Below are positions 1 through 7,564 of a DNA stretch of 44,608 nucleotides, piece after piece. The position numbers and the translations under genes are program-made. A model generated the notes under the pieces. It made no database searches. It was not told where the DNA came from and worked only from the letters and a program-made list of their open reading frames with translations. Every line of letters starts with the position of its first letter. The first letter of the stretch is position 1. This DNA is from an uncultured Nitrospira sp. (GTDB lineage Bacteria; Nitrospirota; Nitrospiria; Nitrospirales; Nitrospiraceae), in contig CABVSR010000028.1 in NCBI GenBank assembly GCA_902500995.1, positions 1-44,608 of the forward strand, written 5' to 3'.

Positions 1-54
1 ACCTGCGACCAGCCGGTTAACAGCCGGCTGCTCTACCAACTGAGCTACCGGGGA
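1..54 (-). tRNA. tRNA-Asn (GUU), 3' part cut off by window edge
   Basis: Read on the minus strand from 54, the sequence gives acceptor 5' strand TCCCCGG, TA at positions 8-9, D stem GCTC/GAGC around AGTTGGTA, and anticodon stem GCCGG/CCGGC around loop CTGTTAA. The anticodon is therefore GTT (Asn). The variable region and the start of the T arm (GCAGGT) are visible. The T loop, the acceptor 3' strand and any CCA lie outside the window. Confidence 0.93.
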
Positions 55-117
55 ATGGAGACGTAATCTATAACCGCCGCATTGTAACAAAACTGCAGTA
101 CGAAGGGGGAGACTTTT

Positions 118-387
118 TTAGACGTCGAAGTCTTCCGTTTCATCATCGTCGGATGACGCGTCCGTGTTGCCCTCCGCCAATGCGGCAAAGTGTTTGGCCC
201 AAGTGAGGTACAGATTTCCGCTGTCGCGCATCGTATCGGCTGCCTTGAAAAGCTTGTCCGCCAACTCAGGATCTTTCCCTTCTGCATGAATGGCGGCTGC
301 GCGTCGCTCAATGACCTTCGGATATTCGTGAAGGAGTCCGGAAATGTCGCGGAGGAGTTCGTCGAGCAAATTGTCTTCCTGTTCCAT
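118..387 (-). CDS. small acidic protein of unknown function
   Basis: An 89-residue protein I do not recognise. It is predicted to be largely helical and charged, starting MEQEDNLLDELL and ending in a very acidic tail (DASSDDDETEDFDV). It has no signal peptide, membrane segment or cysteine pattern. The frame is open up to 426, but the ATG at 387 has GGAGAGG a few bases upstream, and the extra 13 codons would run toward the hairpin terminator of the operon behind it, so I chose 387. It lies downstream of that terminator and upstream of the tRNA-Asn gene, so it probably has its own promoter, which I could not identify. Coding status rests on the ribosome binding site and an amphipathic, non-random composition. 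Confidence 0.6.
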   Translation of the reverse strand: MEQEDNLLDELLRDISGLLHEYPKVIERRAAAIHAEGKDPELADKLFKAADTMRDSGNLYLTWAKHFAALAEGNTDASSDDDETEDFDV

Positions 388-414
388 CTCATCCTCTCCC
401 GCCAGACCTCTAAC

Positions 415-447
415 AAAAAACCCCACGGCGACGGCGCCATGGGGTTT
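415..447 (-). terminator. Rho-independent terminator of the oxidoreductase operon
   Basis: On the minus strand AAACCCCA and TGGGGTTT form an 8-bp stem, extended by GGCG/CGCC pairing in the inner part, and the downstream arm runs into TTTTTT. It lies about 25 bases after the stop codon of the ferredoxin subunit gene. The A-rich opposite side means it could also act weakly on the plus strand. Confidence 0.85.
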
Positions 448-472
448 GATGAAAGAGCCTGAATGGCTTGTT

Positions 473-751
473 CTAGCCTTGGTACGCCTGCCCCAGGGCT
501 GCAGATTCGCCCTTTCGATTGATTAACTCGCCAGTAGCACTCACGGCCTGCATCACGATCGCTTCATGCTTGGCAGCGTTACACACGACCACGCATAGTT
601 CGCATCCCTTGCATCGGTCAATGTTGACTTCTGCCACCATCTTAGAGGTGTTGAGATCCAAGCAGTTAGCCTCGGGGCAGTACATGATGCAGAGACGGCA
701 CCCCTTCTTGGCGGTGCATTTGTCATCGATCACCTGAGCAACGTTATACAT
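473..751 (-). CDS. porD: 2-oxoacid:ferredoxin oxidoreductase, delta (ferredoxin) subunit
   Basis: A 92-residue protein with two [4Fe-4S] motifs. The first is irregular (C12-x5-C18-x2-C21-x3-C25-P, with C30 just after). The second is canonical (C47-x2-C50-x2-C53-x3-C57). It should pass electrons between the catalytic subunits and soluble ferredoxin. It is the last gene of a five-gene operon, 24 bases after the gamma subunit, with AAGGAA upstream of the ATG and an intrinsic terminator behind. The wider first motif differs from the usual CxxCxxCxxxCP of PorD. The symbol follows the pyruvate enzyme; the 2-oxoglutarate paralogue is built the same way and sequence alone does not settle the substrate. 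Confidence 0.85.
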   Translation of the reverse strand: MYNVAQVIDDKCTAKKGCRLCIMYCPEANCLDLNTSKMVAEVNIDRCKGCELCVVVCNAAKHEAIVMQAVSATGELINRKGESAALGQAYQG

Positions 752-775
752 GTGGCTGGATTCCTTTTCTTACGC

Positions 776-1483
776 TCACGCTGCAACAGCGGGATTGCCC
801 ACTTTCAGCTCAATCTTATTCTTTTCGGCCCACTCGCTGGCGATTTCGTATGCACGTTTCACGGTGGCCAAGTTCTTCTGGAGCAGCATCTCTTTCTTGG
901 CAAACTTTTTCTTGATGGCCTCGTCCAGAGAAGCGGTTCCTCCGGAGGCCACGAATTTTTTCCCGAATCGTTCCTGAAGCGCACCGTCCAAGGCTTCCAT
1001 GGAAACGCACTTGGTAATTCCGGCGACTGAACCAATCATGGTCATATTCGTCGACAATTCCGTTCCGGCGACCTCAATGGCGAGCTCCGTCCCGGCGATG
1101 TAGAAGACGGCGACATTCAGATCCTTCAGGCGCTGGACATCCTCCTCAGACAGCAGATTCTGCGCAGAGTTGATGATTACGATGCCGCCTTCCTTGATGC
1201 CGGAGTAGAACGGCATAGTGTAACTTTTCCCCATCGTGATGACCTGAGGATGAAAGACTTCGATCACGTCGGGGAACACCAACTCGCCTCGATCGTAAAT
1301 CCGTTCAATACCGATGCGACAGTAGCTCTCTGCCGGAGCCATACGCTTTTCGGCTCCAAAGAACGGATTAGAGATCGAGAATTTCCCATCCCGATTGGCT
1401 GCCATGGCCATCACGTGGGCTGCAGTGACGGCGCCTTGGCCGCCGAGTCCGGACATACGGATATTAAGTCTCTTCTTAATCAT
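776..1483 (-). CDS. porG: 2-oxoacid:ferredoxin oxidoreductase, gamma subunit
   Basis: A 235-residue protein of the POR/KOR gamma family. The N-terminal GLGGQGAV motif (residues 12-19) is the family hallmark of this domain, which contacts the CoA substrate in 2-oxoacid oxidoreductases. The C-terminal third is lysine-rich and helical, longer than in minimal gamma subunits. CGGAGG precedes the ATG. It starts 17 bases after the beta subunit stop and is followed 24 bases later by the ferredoxin subunit. It works with the alpha, beta, delta and epsilon chains in reversible oxidative decarboxylation (or reductive carboxylation) of a 2-oxoacid with CoA and ferredoxin. Confidence 0.9.
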   Translation of the reverse strand: MIKKRLNIRMSGLGGQGAVTAAHVMAMAANRDGKFSISNPFFGAEKRMAPAESYCRIGIERIYDRGELVFPDVIEVFHPQVITMGKSYTMPFYSGIKEGGIVIINSAQNLLSEEDVQRLKDLNVAVFYIAGTELAIEVAGTELSTNMTMIGSVAGITKCVSMEALDGALQERFGKKFVASGGTASLDEAIKKKFAKKEMLLQKNLATVKRAYEIASEWAEKNKIELKVGNPAVAA

Positions 1484-1500
1484 GGAAAACCTCCGATTCT

Positions 1501-2403
1501 CTAAGCTTTCCCAGCCAATTGTTTGGCCGCAGCCTTTCGCTCTTTGTCTTTTGCCGCCAACTCGGCCAAAAGTTGCTTGGCCGGTTCGCTGACGTACTCT
1601 TTATAGGCAAACCGCTCGGTCGGCTTTTCGGAGTCGCGCATTTCTTGGAGGCCTTCCATACTGTTCTTGCCGATTTCCAGAATACAAGGCGTATACAGCT
1701 GGATATAGGTTGGACCGATTTCTCGGGCGATTAACACCGAGTTCCGAATGACTTTCTCCACGAGGGAAGGTTTGCTCACGGTACAATTTACGACGTAGTG
1801 ACAACCAGACTCTCGTGCGATTTCAGGAAGGCGGACCTTATCAAAGAGCTTTCCGACCGGAGCCATTTTGGCCACGAAGCCCTTCTGCATCAAACCGCTT
1901 TCCTGTCCACCGGTGTTCGCATACAACTCATTGTCGAAACAGATGGTGGTGAATTTTTCCTGGCGAAACCAGGCCTGCAAAGTCATGTCCAGTCCGATGT
2001 CGACTGTGGCTCCGTCACCAGCCAAGACAACCACATCTTTGACTCGATCCGGGAAACGGACGCTCAGGGCCCGTTTCAAGCCGGAGGCAATCGCGTTTTG
2101 ATTGCCGAATAGAGAATGGATATTGTGCACGGCCACCATTGGGAACACCAGACTCGTGCACCCCGTGGAGCCGACCATGACCGTATCTTCGGGATTGGGG
2201 AGGGACGCAAGGATGTAACGGAAGGCCATTGATTCAGGGCAGCCGGCGCACAGGGAGTGCTGCTCAATCAATTCCTTCGATGTCCCGATATCCTTCCATC
2301 CACGGTCTTCTTTCCCATAAGTCGCACTCTGGACCAAATCCTGGTAATCCGATGGCATGATGTCATATAGATCCGGCGAAATTTTGATTCGCTCTTTGCT
2401 CAT
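1501..2403 (-). CDS. porB: 2-oxoacid:ferredoxin oxidoreductase, beta (TPP-binding) subunit
   Basis: A 300-residue TPP-binding subunit. The thiamine pyrophosphate motif starts at GDG (129-131) and continues through D/N residues to NELYANTG (158-165). Cysteines C52 and C55 (CAGC), C82 and a later YTPC are the expected ligands of the buried [4Fe-4S] cluster. A lysine/alanine-rich tail follows residue 270. GAGGAGG lies 6 bases before the ATG. It sits 71 bases after the alpha subunit gene. With alpha it forms the catalytic core that cleaves or makes the 2-oxoacid C1-C2 bond. Pyruvate is the likelier substrate because of the five-subunit layout and the pyruvate-consuming genes elsewhere in the window, but this is inference. 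Confidence 0.92.
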   Translation of the reverse strand: MSKERIKISPDLYDIMPSDYQDLVQSATYGKEDRGWKDIGTSKELIEQHSLCAGCPESMAFRYILASLPNPEDTVMVGSTGCTSLVFPMVAVHNIHSLFGNQNAIASGLKRALSVRFPDRVKDVVVLAGDGATVDIGLDMTLQAWFRQEKFTTICFDNELYANTGGQESGLMQKGFVAKMAPVGKLFDKVRLPEIARESGCHYVVNCTVSKPSLVEKVIRNSVLIAREIGPTYIQLYTPCILEIGKNSMEGLQEMRDSEKPTERFAYKEYVSEPAKQLLAELAAKDKERKAAAKQLAGKA

Positions 2404-2474
2404 GTATGCCTCCTCGCGGCGTGTCTATCGGAATAGTTGATCGTTCGGTTCTCTGGACTACGAAAGAAGCAATC

Positions 2475-3686
2475 TCAGCTGCCTCGCCCAGCAAGTGACT
2501 CGGAACGCAATCCGAGGGCTGTCTTAATTTCAGATACAATGATTTCCGGCGGCATGGTCATACCGCCGCAGACGTGAGGTCCGGCGTGGACGCGTTCACT
2601 ATTGGGGATGGTCGCCTTAATTTCTTTTGCCAACCACCCCGTCACATTAAACTCCGGGACGAAGATGTGTTTGGCATTCTTGGTCGCTTCACGAATCTCT
2701 TCTCCGGGCCATGGTCTGAGAGACTTGACCTTCACGAGCCCGCAACGGACACCTTCGTCCTCCAGAAGGCGGATGGCTTCGCGCCCTTGGGATACGGCAG
2801 TACCCGATGCAACGATCATAACCTCTGCGTCTGCATTTTCGGTGTCAATCAAACCGTCTAGCCAATGGATCGTGTGTTTTCTCGATCGCTCGACAGCCGC
2901 CCAAACTTCTTGTTGCCAGCTGGCATGGGTGGCATAGCTGATGTAGTTGCTCTTCATGACAAACGGATCGCGCATCATGCGAACAGGCGGGCATTCCATG
3001 TCCATGCAAGGTACCGGCGAGCGGTACGGGTCATACGGCGGCAGGCACATTTCGGTAGGGGTCAGGTTCACGACGTCTTTCGTATGCGTGACGAAGAATC
3101 CGTCGCAGCAGAGTGCAAGGGGTAGGTGAACGTCCGGTTCCTCCGAAACCATATACCCCTTCAGGATCCAGTCGAAAAAATCTTGAGCCGTTTCCGCGTG
3201 CCAGACGAGCATACCGGTATTTAACAGGTAGGCAATCTCCAACGTGTCTGGTTGAATCGACAAGGGTGAGTTGATGCCCCGGCAGGTGACGATCATCTGG
3301 ATCGGAAGCCGGGCGCCAGCCCACATCGGAAAGTTCTCCATCGCCCGCATGGTGCCTGGACCGGCGGTCGTTGTGAACACCCGTGCTCCACCGAAAGCCG
3401 CGCCCGCACATTGAGACATCACGGCGAATTCGCTTTCGCCCCGGAAATAATCTCCAATGTAGCCCTCGGCGAATAATTCTCCGATGAGGGCTGCCGCTTC
3501 GCTTTGCGGGGTAATGGGGTAGGCAATCATCACATCGCAGCTTGCACGCCGGATGGCTTCCTTAATGACTTCGCTTCCCGTGTAGAAGGAGGGCTTACGA
3601 GGCGCCTCATTCATCATTTTCCACGGATCTGTGTAGGTCTGGCCCTTTTTATTTTGTGTCCCGATGTGGGATTTCGTTTCCGCCAT
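2475..3686 (-). CDS. porA: 2-oxoacid:ferredoxin oxidoreductase, alpha subunit
   Basis: A 403-residue alpha subunit. The pyrimidine-binding domain shows the family signature AYPITPQSE (55-63), followed by a glycine-rich stretch with TTAGPGTMRAMEN. The C-terminal domain II (about 260-390) carries the AEVMIVASGTAV and GLVKVKSLRPWP segments typical of PorA/KorA. A 30-residue N-terminal extension precedes the conserved part. AAAGGAGG lies 8 bases before the ATG. It follows the epsilon-like gene by 41 bases. It provides the second half of the TPP site and the substrate pocket. Confidence 0.93.
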   Translation of the reverse strand: MAETKSHIGTQNKKGQTYTDPWKMMNEAPRKPSFYTGSEVIKEAIRRASCDVMIAYPITPQSEAAALIGELFAEGYIGDYFRGESEFAVMSQCAGAAFGGARVFTTTAGPGTMRAMENFPMWAGARLPIQMIVTCRGINSPLSIQPDTLEIAYLLNTGMLVWHAETAQDFFDWILKGYMVSEEPDVHLPLALCCDGFFVTHTKDVVNLTPTEMCLPPYDPYRSPVPCMDMECPPVRMMRDPFVMKSNYISYATHASWQQEVWAAVERSRKHTIHWLDGLIDTENADAEVMIVASGTAVSQGREAIRLLEDEGVRCGLVKVKSLRPWPGEEIREATKNAKHIFVPEFNVTGWLAKEIKATIPNSERVHAGPHVCGGMTMPPEIIVSEIKTALGLRSESLAGRGS

Positions 3687-3727
3687 GGACTCGGCCTCCT
3701 TTCAATCGTTGTCAGTGCTTCAAATAA

Positions 3728-4363
3728 TTAGTTCGAAGCGCCGGTCTTGGCTGCTGCCAGCCTTGGTTTAACGGTGCCTTTCAACTTGCGGATCCATTCG
3801 CCCAACTTCAGGATTTTTTCGACCGTGGCGTCTCTAAAGGAGAGCATCGCATCTTCATGTCCAGCTTGTGCACACATTGCGACTGTGTAGCAAGAGGTGC
3901 CACCACGGATAATCTTCAGGGATAAATTGGCCTGGTGACAGTGCACTCCGATAAACATGCAGCAGTCGATCTTGTTATGCCAGATCGTCAGGTTGGGGTG
4001 GTTTGGGTTAATTTCGACTTCGGGGTTGATCTTGGGATATTTAGGGCGATAGTCCGGCATGGGAATCAGCATCGGTTTTTGTCCGGGCTGCACGCACTCT
4101 TTCAATGTTTCGAAAAGACTTCGGACGGCGGCAGCCTTTTTGGCGGCCTTTTCATTCCAGGCCCACAGCACTAACGGTCCGGGGAAGATGGTCGGCACCT
4201 GAGCCGAGAGAAATTGGCGAGCAGCCTCTTCATAGGCTTTTTCTTCTGGAACAATGACGCCGTTGATATGTGCCTCGCCTGGATTGGGGAGATAGATCCC
4301 CATCGAGGCGGCGGCCGGTGGCAGGAAGTGTTCTGGGCCTGGTAACACACGATACTGAGTCAT
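3728..4363 (-). CDS. porE: CdhB-like (CO dehydrogenase beta/ACS epsilon family) subunit of the oxidoreductase, epsilon
   Basis: A 211-residue protein that I relate to the CO dehydrogenase beta / acetyl-CoA synthase epsilon family. Its central GPLVLWAW segment and the later CCMFIGVHCHQANLSLKII segment resemble the family's Rossmann-like strands. It is the first gene of the operon, 41 bases ahead of the alpha subunit. Five-subunit 2-oxoacid:ferredoxin oxidoreductases of Hydrogenobacter thermophilus have an extra epsilon chain, and this gene fits that slot. Several cysteines and histidines (CC, HCHQ, SCYT, MCAQAGH) could bind metal, but no classical cluster motif is seen. A TTG at 4393 is possible, but the ATG at 4363 has AGCAGG correctly spaced. 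Family assignment is from pattern only. Confidence 0.72.
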   Translation of the reverse strand: MTQYRVLPGPEHFLPPAAASMGIYLPNPGEAHINGVIVPEEKAYEEAARQFLSAQVPTIFPGPLVLWAWNEKAAKKAAAVRSLFETLKECVQPGQKPMLIPMPDYRPKYPKINPEVEINPNHPNLTIWHNKIDCCMFIGVHCHQANLSLKIIRGGTSCYTVAMCAQAGHEDAMLSFRDATVEKILKLGEWIRKLKGTVKPRLAAAKTGASN

Positions 4364-4393
4364 TCGAACCTGCTCTCTTTTTGGGGTTAACAA

Positions 4394-4572
4394 ACTTGGA
4401 GAAGGGACACCATCGGTTAAAGCGTGGGGTCAAGTCACTCTATGCTTTCTCGATGTTTTTCTGCAACACAGCAGAAGGCCCACTTGGGGGAAATTTAGGG
4501 CCAGCGCGCGAGAAGGCACTTAGGTCTTTTGAACTACAAGTCTCATGCCTTCGCAGGCGACGCTAAGTGCGC
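4394..4572 (-). promoter_or_regulatory. long leader of the oxidoreductase operon with inverted repeat
   Basis: This stretch between promoter and first gene has no coding potential that I trust. It holds an exact 8-bp inverted repeat, GCACTTAG at 4516-4523 and CTAAGTGC at 4563-4570, the second arm overlapping the predicted start site. Inside is a small hairpin, GCCT/AGGC, at 4547-4558. The repeat could be an operator or fold the RNA leader. The remainder up to 4703 shows nothing further. Confidence 0.45.
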
Positions 4573-4602
4573 ATTATAGGTGGCAATCTTTTGTGTTGTC
4601 AA
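4573..4602 (-). promoter_or_regulatory. full-consensus sigma70 promoter of the oxidoreductase operon
   Basis: On the minus strand there is an exact TTGACA (4602-4597) and an exact TATAAT (4578-4573) separated by 18 bases. Predicted transcription start is around 4564-4568, giving a leader of roughly 200 nt before the first start codon at 4363. Confidence 0.88.
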
Positions 4603-4703
4603 TCTGACAAGACCTGTGCTTGCGCCGCGCCTGCCGAGATAGAGCAGCGAACGTTTTGAAGACTGGGCGACAGAAAAGTGGGATGCATGAATGCCAGGGT
4701 CGG

Positions 4704-4991
4704 TTAGACGGCGGAGGATGTGCCAGGTAGAACTTGCATGAAAGGATGAATCTCTATGCGTTCGAAGATTCCATGGACAGAATAAGGGTCGTTCTGCGCA
4801 AACTGTTTCGCTTCTTCGACTGAATCCGCTTCAATAATAATCAGGCTGCCAGACTGGTCAGTGAAGGGGCCAGCGAGAACAACTTTTCCCTGGCGGTCCA
4901 GGGGAGCCAAATTTTCCAGGTGCGCCGCGCGGTGAATTTTGCGCTTTGCCTGTCCGTCTGGCCCATCGAATCCAAGAATTACAAACTTCAT
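4704..4991 (-). CDS. YciI-like protein
   Basis: A 95-residue protein of the YciI family (ferredoxin-like alpha+beta barrel, related to muconolactone isomerase). It starts MKFVILGFDG and has the conserved histidine segment HRAAHLENL near residue 21, then VVLAGPF and SLIIIEADSVEEAKQFAQNDP, all family-typical. Length matches the usual 90-100 residues. No substrate is known for most members. It follows the DUF2203 gene by 12 bases on the same strand, so the two are probably co-transcribed. Confidence 0.85.
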   Translation of the reverse strand: MKFVILGFDGPDGQAKRKIHRAAHLENLAPLDRQGKVVLAGPFTDQSGSLIIIEADSVEEAKQFAQNDPYSVHGIFERIEIHPFMQVLPGTSSAV

Positions 4992-5003
4992 AGAGATTAG
5001 GTG

Positions 5004-5417
5004 CTAGCCGGTTGTTCCATCCAGGGGATGGCGATCCTTATAGCCGCAAGTCACTTCATGCCACCAACGAATTTCTTCCTCCCCAAATTTCCAGCACAAA
5101 TATACGATTCGTCCCTCTCGCTTACAGGGGAAGTCGCAAAGTCCGAGGTCAACGTCTTTGATGACGACACCCAGCTCATGAATGGTCTGCAAGCTGCCGC
5201 TAATTTCATGAAGGGCTCGAATATAGAGCGCTCCGACCGGGCTGCCACCTCCCGACGCAGCGTTTGCGCTGGCTTTGCTCACCTCGTCTTTTGTGTTCGC
5301 AATGACGGATTTTGCCCGGCGAATGACGGCAAACCGTTGATTGAGTTGAGGAAGGAGCTCATTGGCCTCAGCCAGGGTGAAAATGCGGTCGGGGGTGTCG
5401 TGATCTGATTTGGCCAC
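5004..5417 (-). CDS. DUF2203 family protein
   Basis: A 137-residue protein matching the DUF2203 pattern: an N-terminal FTLAEANELLPQL helix, a long helical middle, then GVVIKDVDLGLCDFP, a strand-rich core (IVYLCWKFGE) and WWHEV. The biochemical role is unknown. It starts with GTG at 5417 behind AAGGAA. It is the first gene of a two-gene unit with the YciI-like gene, divergent from rho. A glycine/serine-rich insertion (about 55-60) is a minor local feature. Confidence 0.85.
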   Translation of the reverse strand: MAKSDHDTPDRIFTLAEANELLPQLNQRFAVIRRAKSVIANTKDEVSKASANAASGGGSPVGALYIRALHEISGSLQTIHELGVVIKDVDLGLCDFPCKREGRIVYLCWKFGEEEIRWWHEVTCGYKDRHPLDGTTG

Positions 5418-5580
5418 AAATATTCCTTGGACGGATTTCTAACATAACAGTCGGTGAGCTGCAACCAAAGGCAATAGGCTCGATGGCCGGCTCGCCGTCG
5501 ATCGCTGTTCATGTGACCGAGGCATCGTAATGGCTCGGAGGAGAGGAAGGAGGTTCACGGCTTTTAAGGGGTTTAATTTG

Positions 5581-5609
5581 TTGACAATGGGAAGGTCGAA
5601 CGCTAGAAT
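5581..5609 (+). promoter_or_regulatory. sigma70 promoter of rho
   Basis: TTGACA at 5581-5586, a 17-base spacer, and TAGAAT at 5604-5609. It points at rho, whose start lies about 300 bases downstream. Confidence 0.82.
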
Positions 5610-5924
5610 CACATCAACTTCGCGATTCCTAAAAAACGCATCACCTTCTGTGCATCAGCTTCCGAACTCATTCCAATCGTAAAAATCCCAGGGCAGCTTA
5701 AGCGTCGAGTGTGTAACAGTGGGTTACTTTCATTTCTGCAAACGTTCAATCAATAACGCCTTCATCAAAGCGCTCCTTCCATAAAAACAACCAACGGGTT
5801 GATGCCTAGACAAATCACCTCCGTGAATTCGTTCATGAGTAATAAATCGTTTTTCTCATTTTGGGGAGCTATCGGGTTCAGAGCCTGATAGGGAAGAGGT
5901 ATGACACAGGTTAAAGGGGAAGTT
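5610..5924 (+). promoter_or_regulatory. long rho leader region, candidate Rho autoregulation
   Basis: About 300 bases of leader with no gene. The first 80 bases are rich in C and poor in G and look unstructured, as expected for Rho-utilisation (rut) RNA. A 17-codon frame (5835-5888, MSNKSFFSFWGAIGFRA) lies just before rho but has no ribosome binding site, so I do not call it a gene. Autoregulation by premature termination in the rho leader is known in E. coli; its presence here is inferred. Confidence 0.5.
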
Positions 5925-7172
5925 ATGCATTTGGCGGAACTCAAGCAGAAGTCGATTGCCGACCTGAACGAGGTGGCGCGGGATCTGAAAATTGAGGGTG
6001 CGGCAAATCTTCGGAAGCAAGAGCTCATTTTCGCCATCTTGCAGGCGCAGACTGAGAAAAACGGCGTCGTCTTTGGTGAAGGCGTATTGGAAACGTTACC
6101 GGATGGGTTTGGATTTCTTCGCGCTCCGGACTCCAATTATCTGCCGGGGCCTGATGATATTTATATCTCTCCCTCACAGATCCGTCGGTTCAATCTCAGA
6201 ACCGGAGATATTGTCTCAGGCCAGATTCGTCCACCAAAAGAGAGCGAACGCTATTTCGCATTGCTCAAGGTGGAAAAGGTTAACTATGAAGACCCGGAAG
6301 TCGCGCGTGACAAGATCTTATTCGACAACCTCACCCCGCTCTATCCCGAAGAACGATTAAATCTGGAATTTGACCGGGAAGAATATTGCACCCGTGTCAT
6401 GGATCTCACGACTCCGATCGGTAAGGGCCAACGCGGCTTGATTGTCGCGGCTCCGCGGACCGGAAAAACCATGCTGTTGCAGGCAATCGCCCGGGCCATT
6501 CTCAAGAATCACAAGGAAGTCACTCTGATCGTGCTCTTGATCGACGAGCGCCCGGAGGAAGTCACCGATTGGCAGCGCCAGGTAAAAGCCGAAGTCATCA
6601 GTTCCACCTTCGATGAGCCGGCTCAGCGCCATGCGCAGGTGGCGGAGATGGTGTTGGAAAAGGCGAAGCGACTGGTCGAGCATAAAAAAGATGTGGTCAT
6701 TCTGCTTGATAGCATCACTCGGTTGGCCCGGGCGTACAACACCATTGCCCCTCCCAGCGGCAAGGTCCTCTCCGGCGGTCTTGATTCCAATGCGCTCCAG
6801 CGGCCAAAGCGGTTCTTCGGCGCCGCGCGTAACATTGAAAACGGCGGGAGCTTGACCATCATGGCCACGGCATTGATCGATACCGGCAGCCGTATGGACG
6901 ATGTGATCTTTGAAGAATTCAAAGGCACCGGTAATATGGAAGTACACTTGGATCGCCGTTTGGCCGACAAGCGACTCTTCCCCGCGATCGATATCAGTCA
7001 ATCCGGCACTCGCAAGGAAGAGCTGTTGGTTGACCGGGACCGCCTAAACAAGATGTGGATCCTCCGCAAGGTCTTGAGTCCGTTGGGAACCATGGAAGCC
7101 ATGGAATTCTTGATGGACAAGATCGGCGGAACTAAAACCAATCAGGAATTTTTACAGTCGATGAATCGATAG
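5925..7172 (+). CDS. rho: transcription termination factor Rho
   Basis: A 415-residue hexameric RNA-dependent ATPase that ends transcription of unstructured, untranslated RNA. Visible parts: N-terminal helical domain with [10 protein letters not shown] (30-39), cold-shock-like RNA-binding domain with GFGFLR (61-66), Walker A APRTGKT (176-182), Walker B VVILLD (257-262), Q-loop SGKVLSGG (278-285) and R-loop [10 protein letters not shown]. Length matches E. coli Rho (419). The ATG at 5925 aligns with the known Rho N-terminus and has AGGGGAAG upstream. An in-frame ATG at 5901 with its own GAAGAGG would add eight residues and cannot be excluded. rpmE follows after 93 bases. Confidence 0.97.
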   Translation: MHLAELKQKSIADLNEVARDLKIEGAANLRKQELIFAILQAQTEKNGVVFGEGVLETLPDGFGFLRAPDSNYLPGPDDIYISPSQIRRFNLRTGDIVSGQIRPPKESERYFALLKVEKVNYEDPEVARDKILFDNLTPLYPEERLNLEFDREEYCTRVMDLTTPIGKGQRGLIVAAPRTGKTMLLQAIARAILKNHKEVTLIVLLIDERPEEVTDWQRQVKAEVISSTFDEPAQRHAQVAEMVLEKAKRLVEHKKDVVILLDSITRLARAYNTIAPPSGKVLSGGLDSNALQRPKRFFGAARNIENGGSLTIMATALIDTGSRMDDVIFEEFKGTGNMEVHLDRRLADKRLFPAIDISQSGTRKEELLVDRDRLNKMWILRKVLSPLGTMEAMEFLMDKIGGTKTNQEFLQSMNR

Positions 7173-7265
7173 CCGCCGCTTGCCAGTGCAGGCCCGTCCA
7201 GTGTAAAGTCGTGCACCCTGGCGAGCAGGATGAGGCAACGAATCAAGGTCAGTAGAGGAGCAGGT

Positions 7266-7472
7266 ATGCAAAAGGGAATTCATCCGGTCTACCGTGAAGC
7301 GACCGTGCATTGTGCGTGCGGGAACACGTTCAAAACTCGATCCACCATCGGCGACATCAAGGTCGACATTTGTGCAGGGTGCCATCCCTTCTTTACGGGA
7401 ACTCAGAAGATCGTCGATACGGAAGGGCGTGTCGAACGGTTCAAAAAGAAGTACGCCAAAAAAGATAAGTAG
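7266..7472 (+). CDS. rpmE: 50S ribosomal protein L31
   Basis: A 68-residue L31 of the zinc-binding (C+) type: cysteines C16 and C18 (CAC) and C36 and C39 (CAGC) form the Zn site, followed by [20 protein letters not shown], the family signature. The frame is open to 7230, but MQKGIHPVY at 7266 is the canonical start, with GAGGAG upstream. It lies between rho and prfA, a common bacterial order. An intrinsic terminator follows 20 bases after its stop. Being the Zn form, it may be replaced under zinc limitation if a C-minus paralogue exists elsewhere. Confidence 0.96.
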   Translation: MQKGIHPVYREATVHCACGNTFKTRSTIGDIKVDICAGCHPFFTGTQKIVDTEGRVERFKKKYAKKDK

Positions 7473-7492
7473 GCCTCAGTCAGGACATCATG

Positions 7493-7532
7493 GAGACCCT
7501 GCTTCCTTTTGGGGCAGGGTCTCTTGTTTTTT
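7493..7532 (+). terminator. Rho-independent terminator after rpmE
   Basis: A perfect 10-bp stem, GAGACCCTGC (7493-7502) and GCAGGGTCTC (7514-7523), with an 11-base loop and tail TTGTTTTTT. It separates rho-rpmE from the prfA-murA-his run. Confidence 0.92.
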
Positions 7533-7564
7533 GGGCTTCATGCTACGGCTGGAATGGACGAGAC

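Noticed and set aside
5835..5888. 17-codon leader peptide (MSNKSFFSFWGAIGFRA) before rho
   Set aside because: No ribosome binding site and no regulatory codon pattern; kept only as a remark in the rho leader entry.
7490..7564. N-terminal extension of prfA to an ATG at 7490
   Set aside because: It would translate the rpmE terminator hairpin, and RF1 homology begins at 7565.
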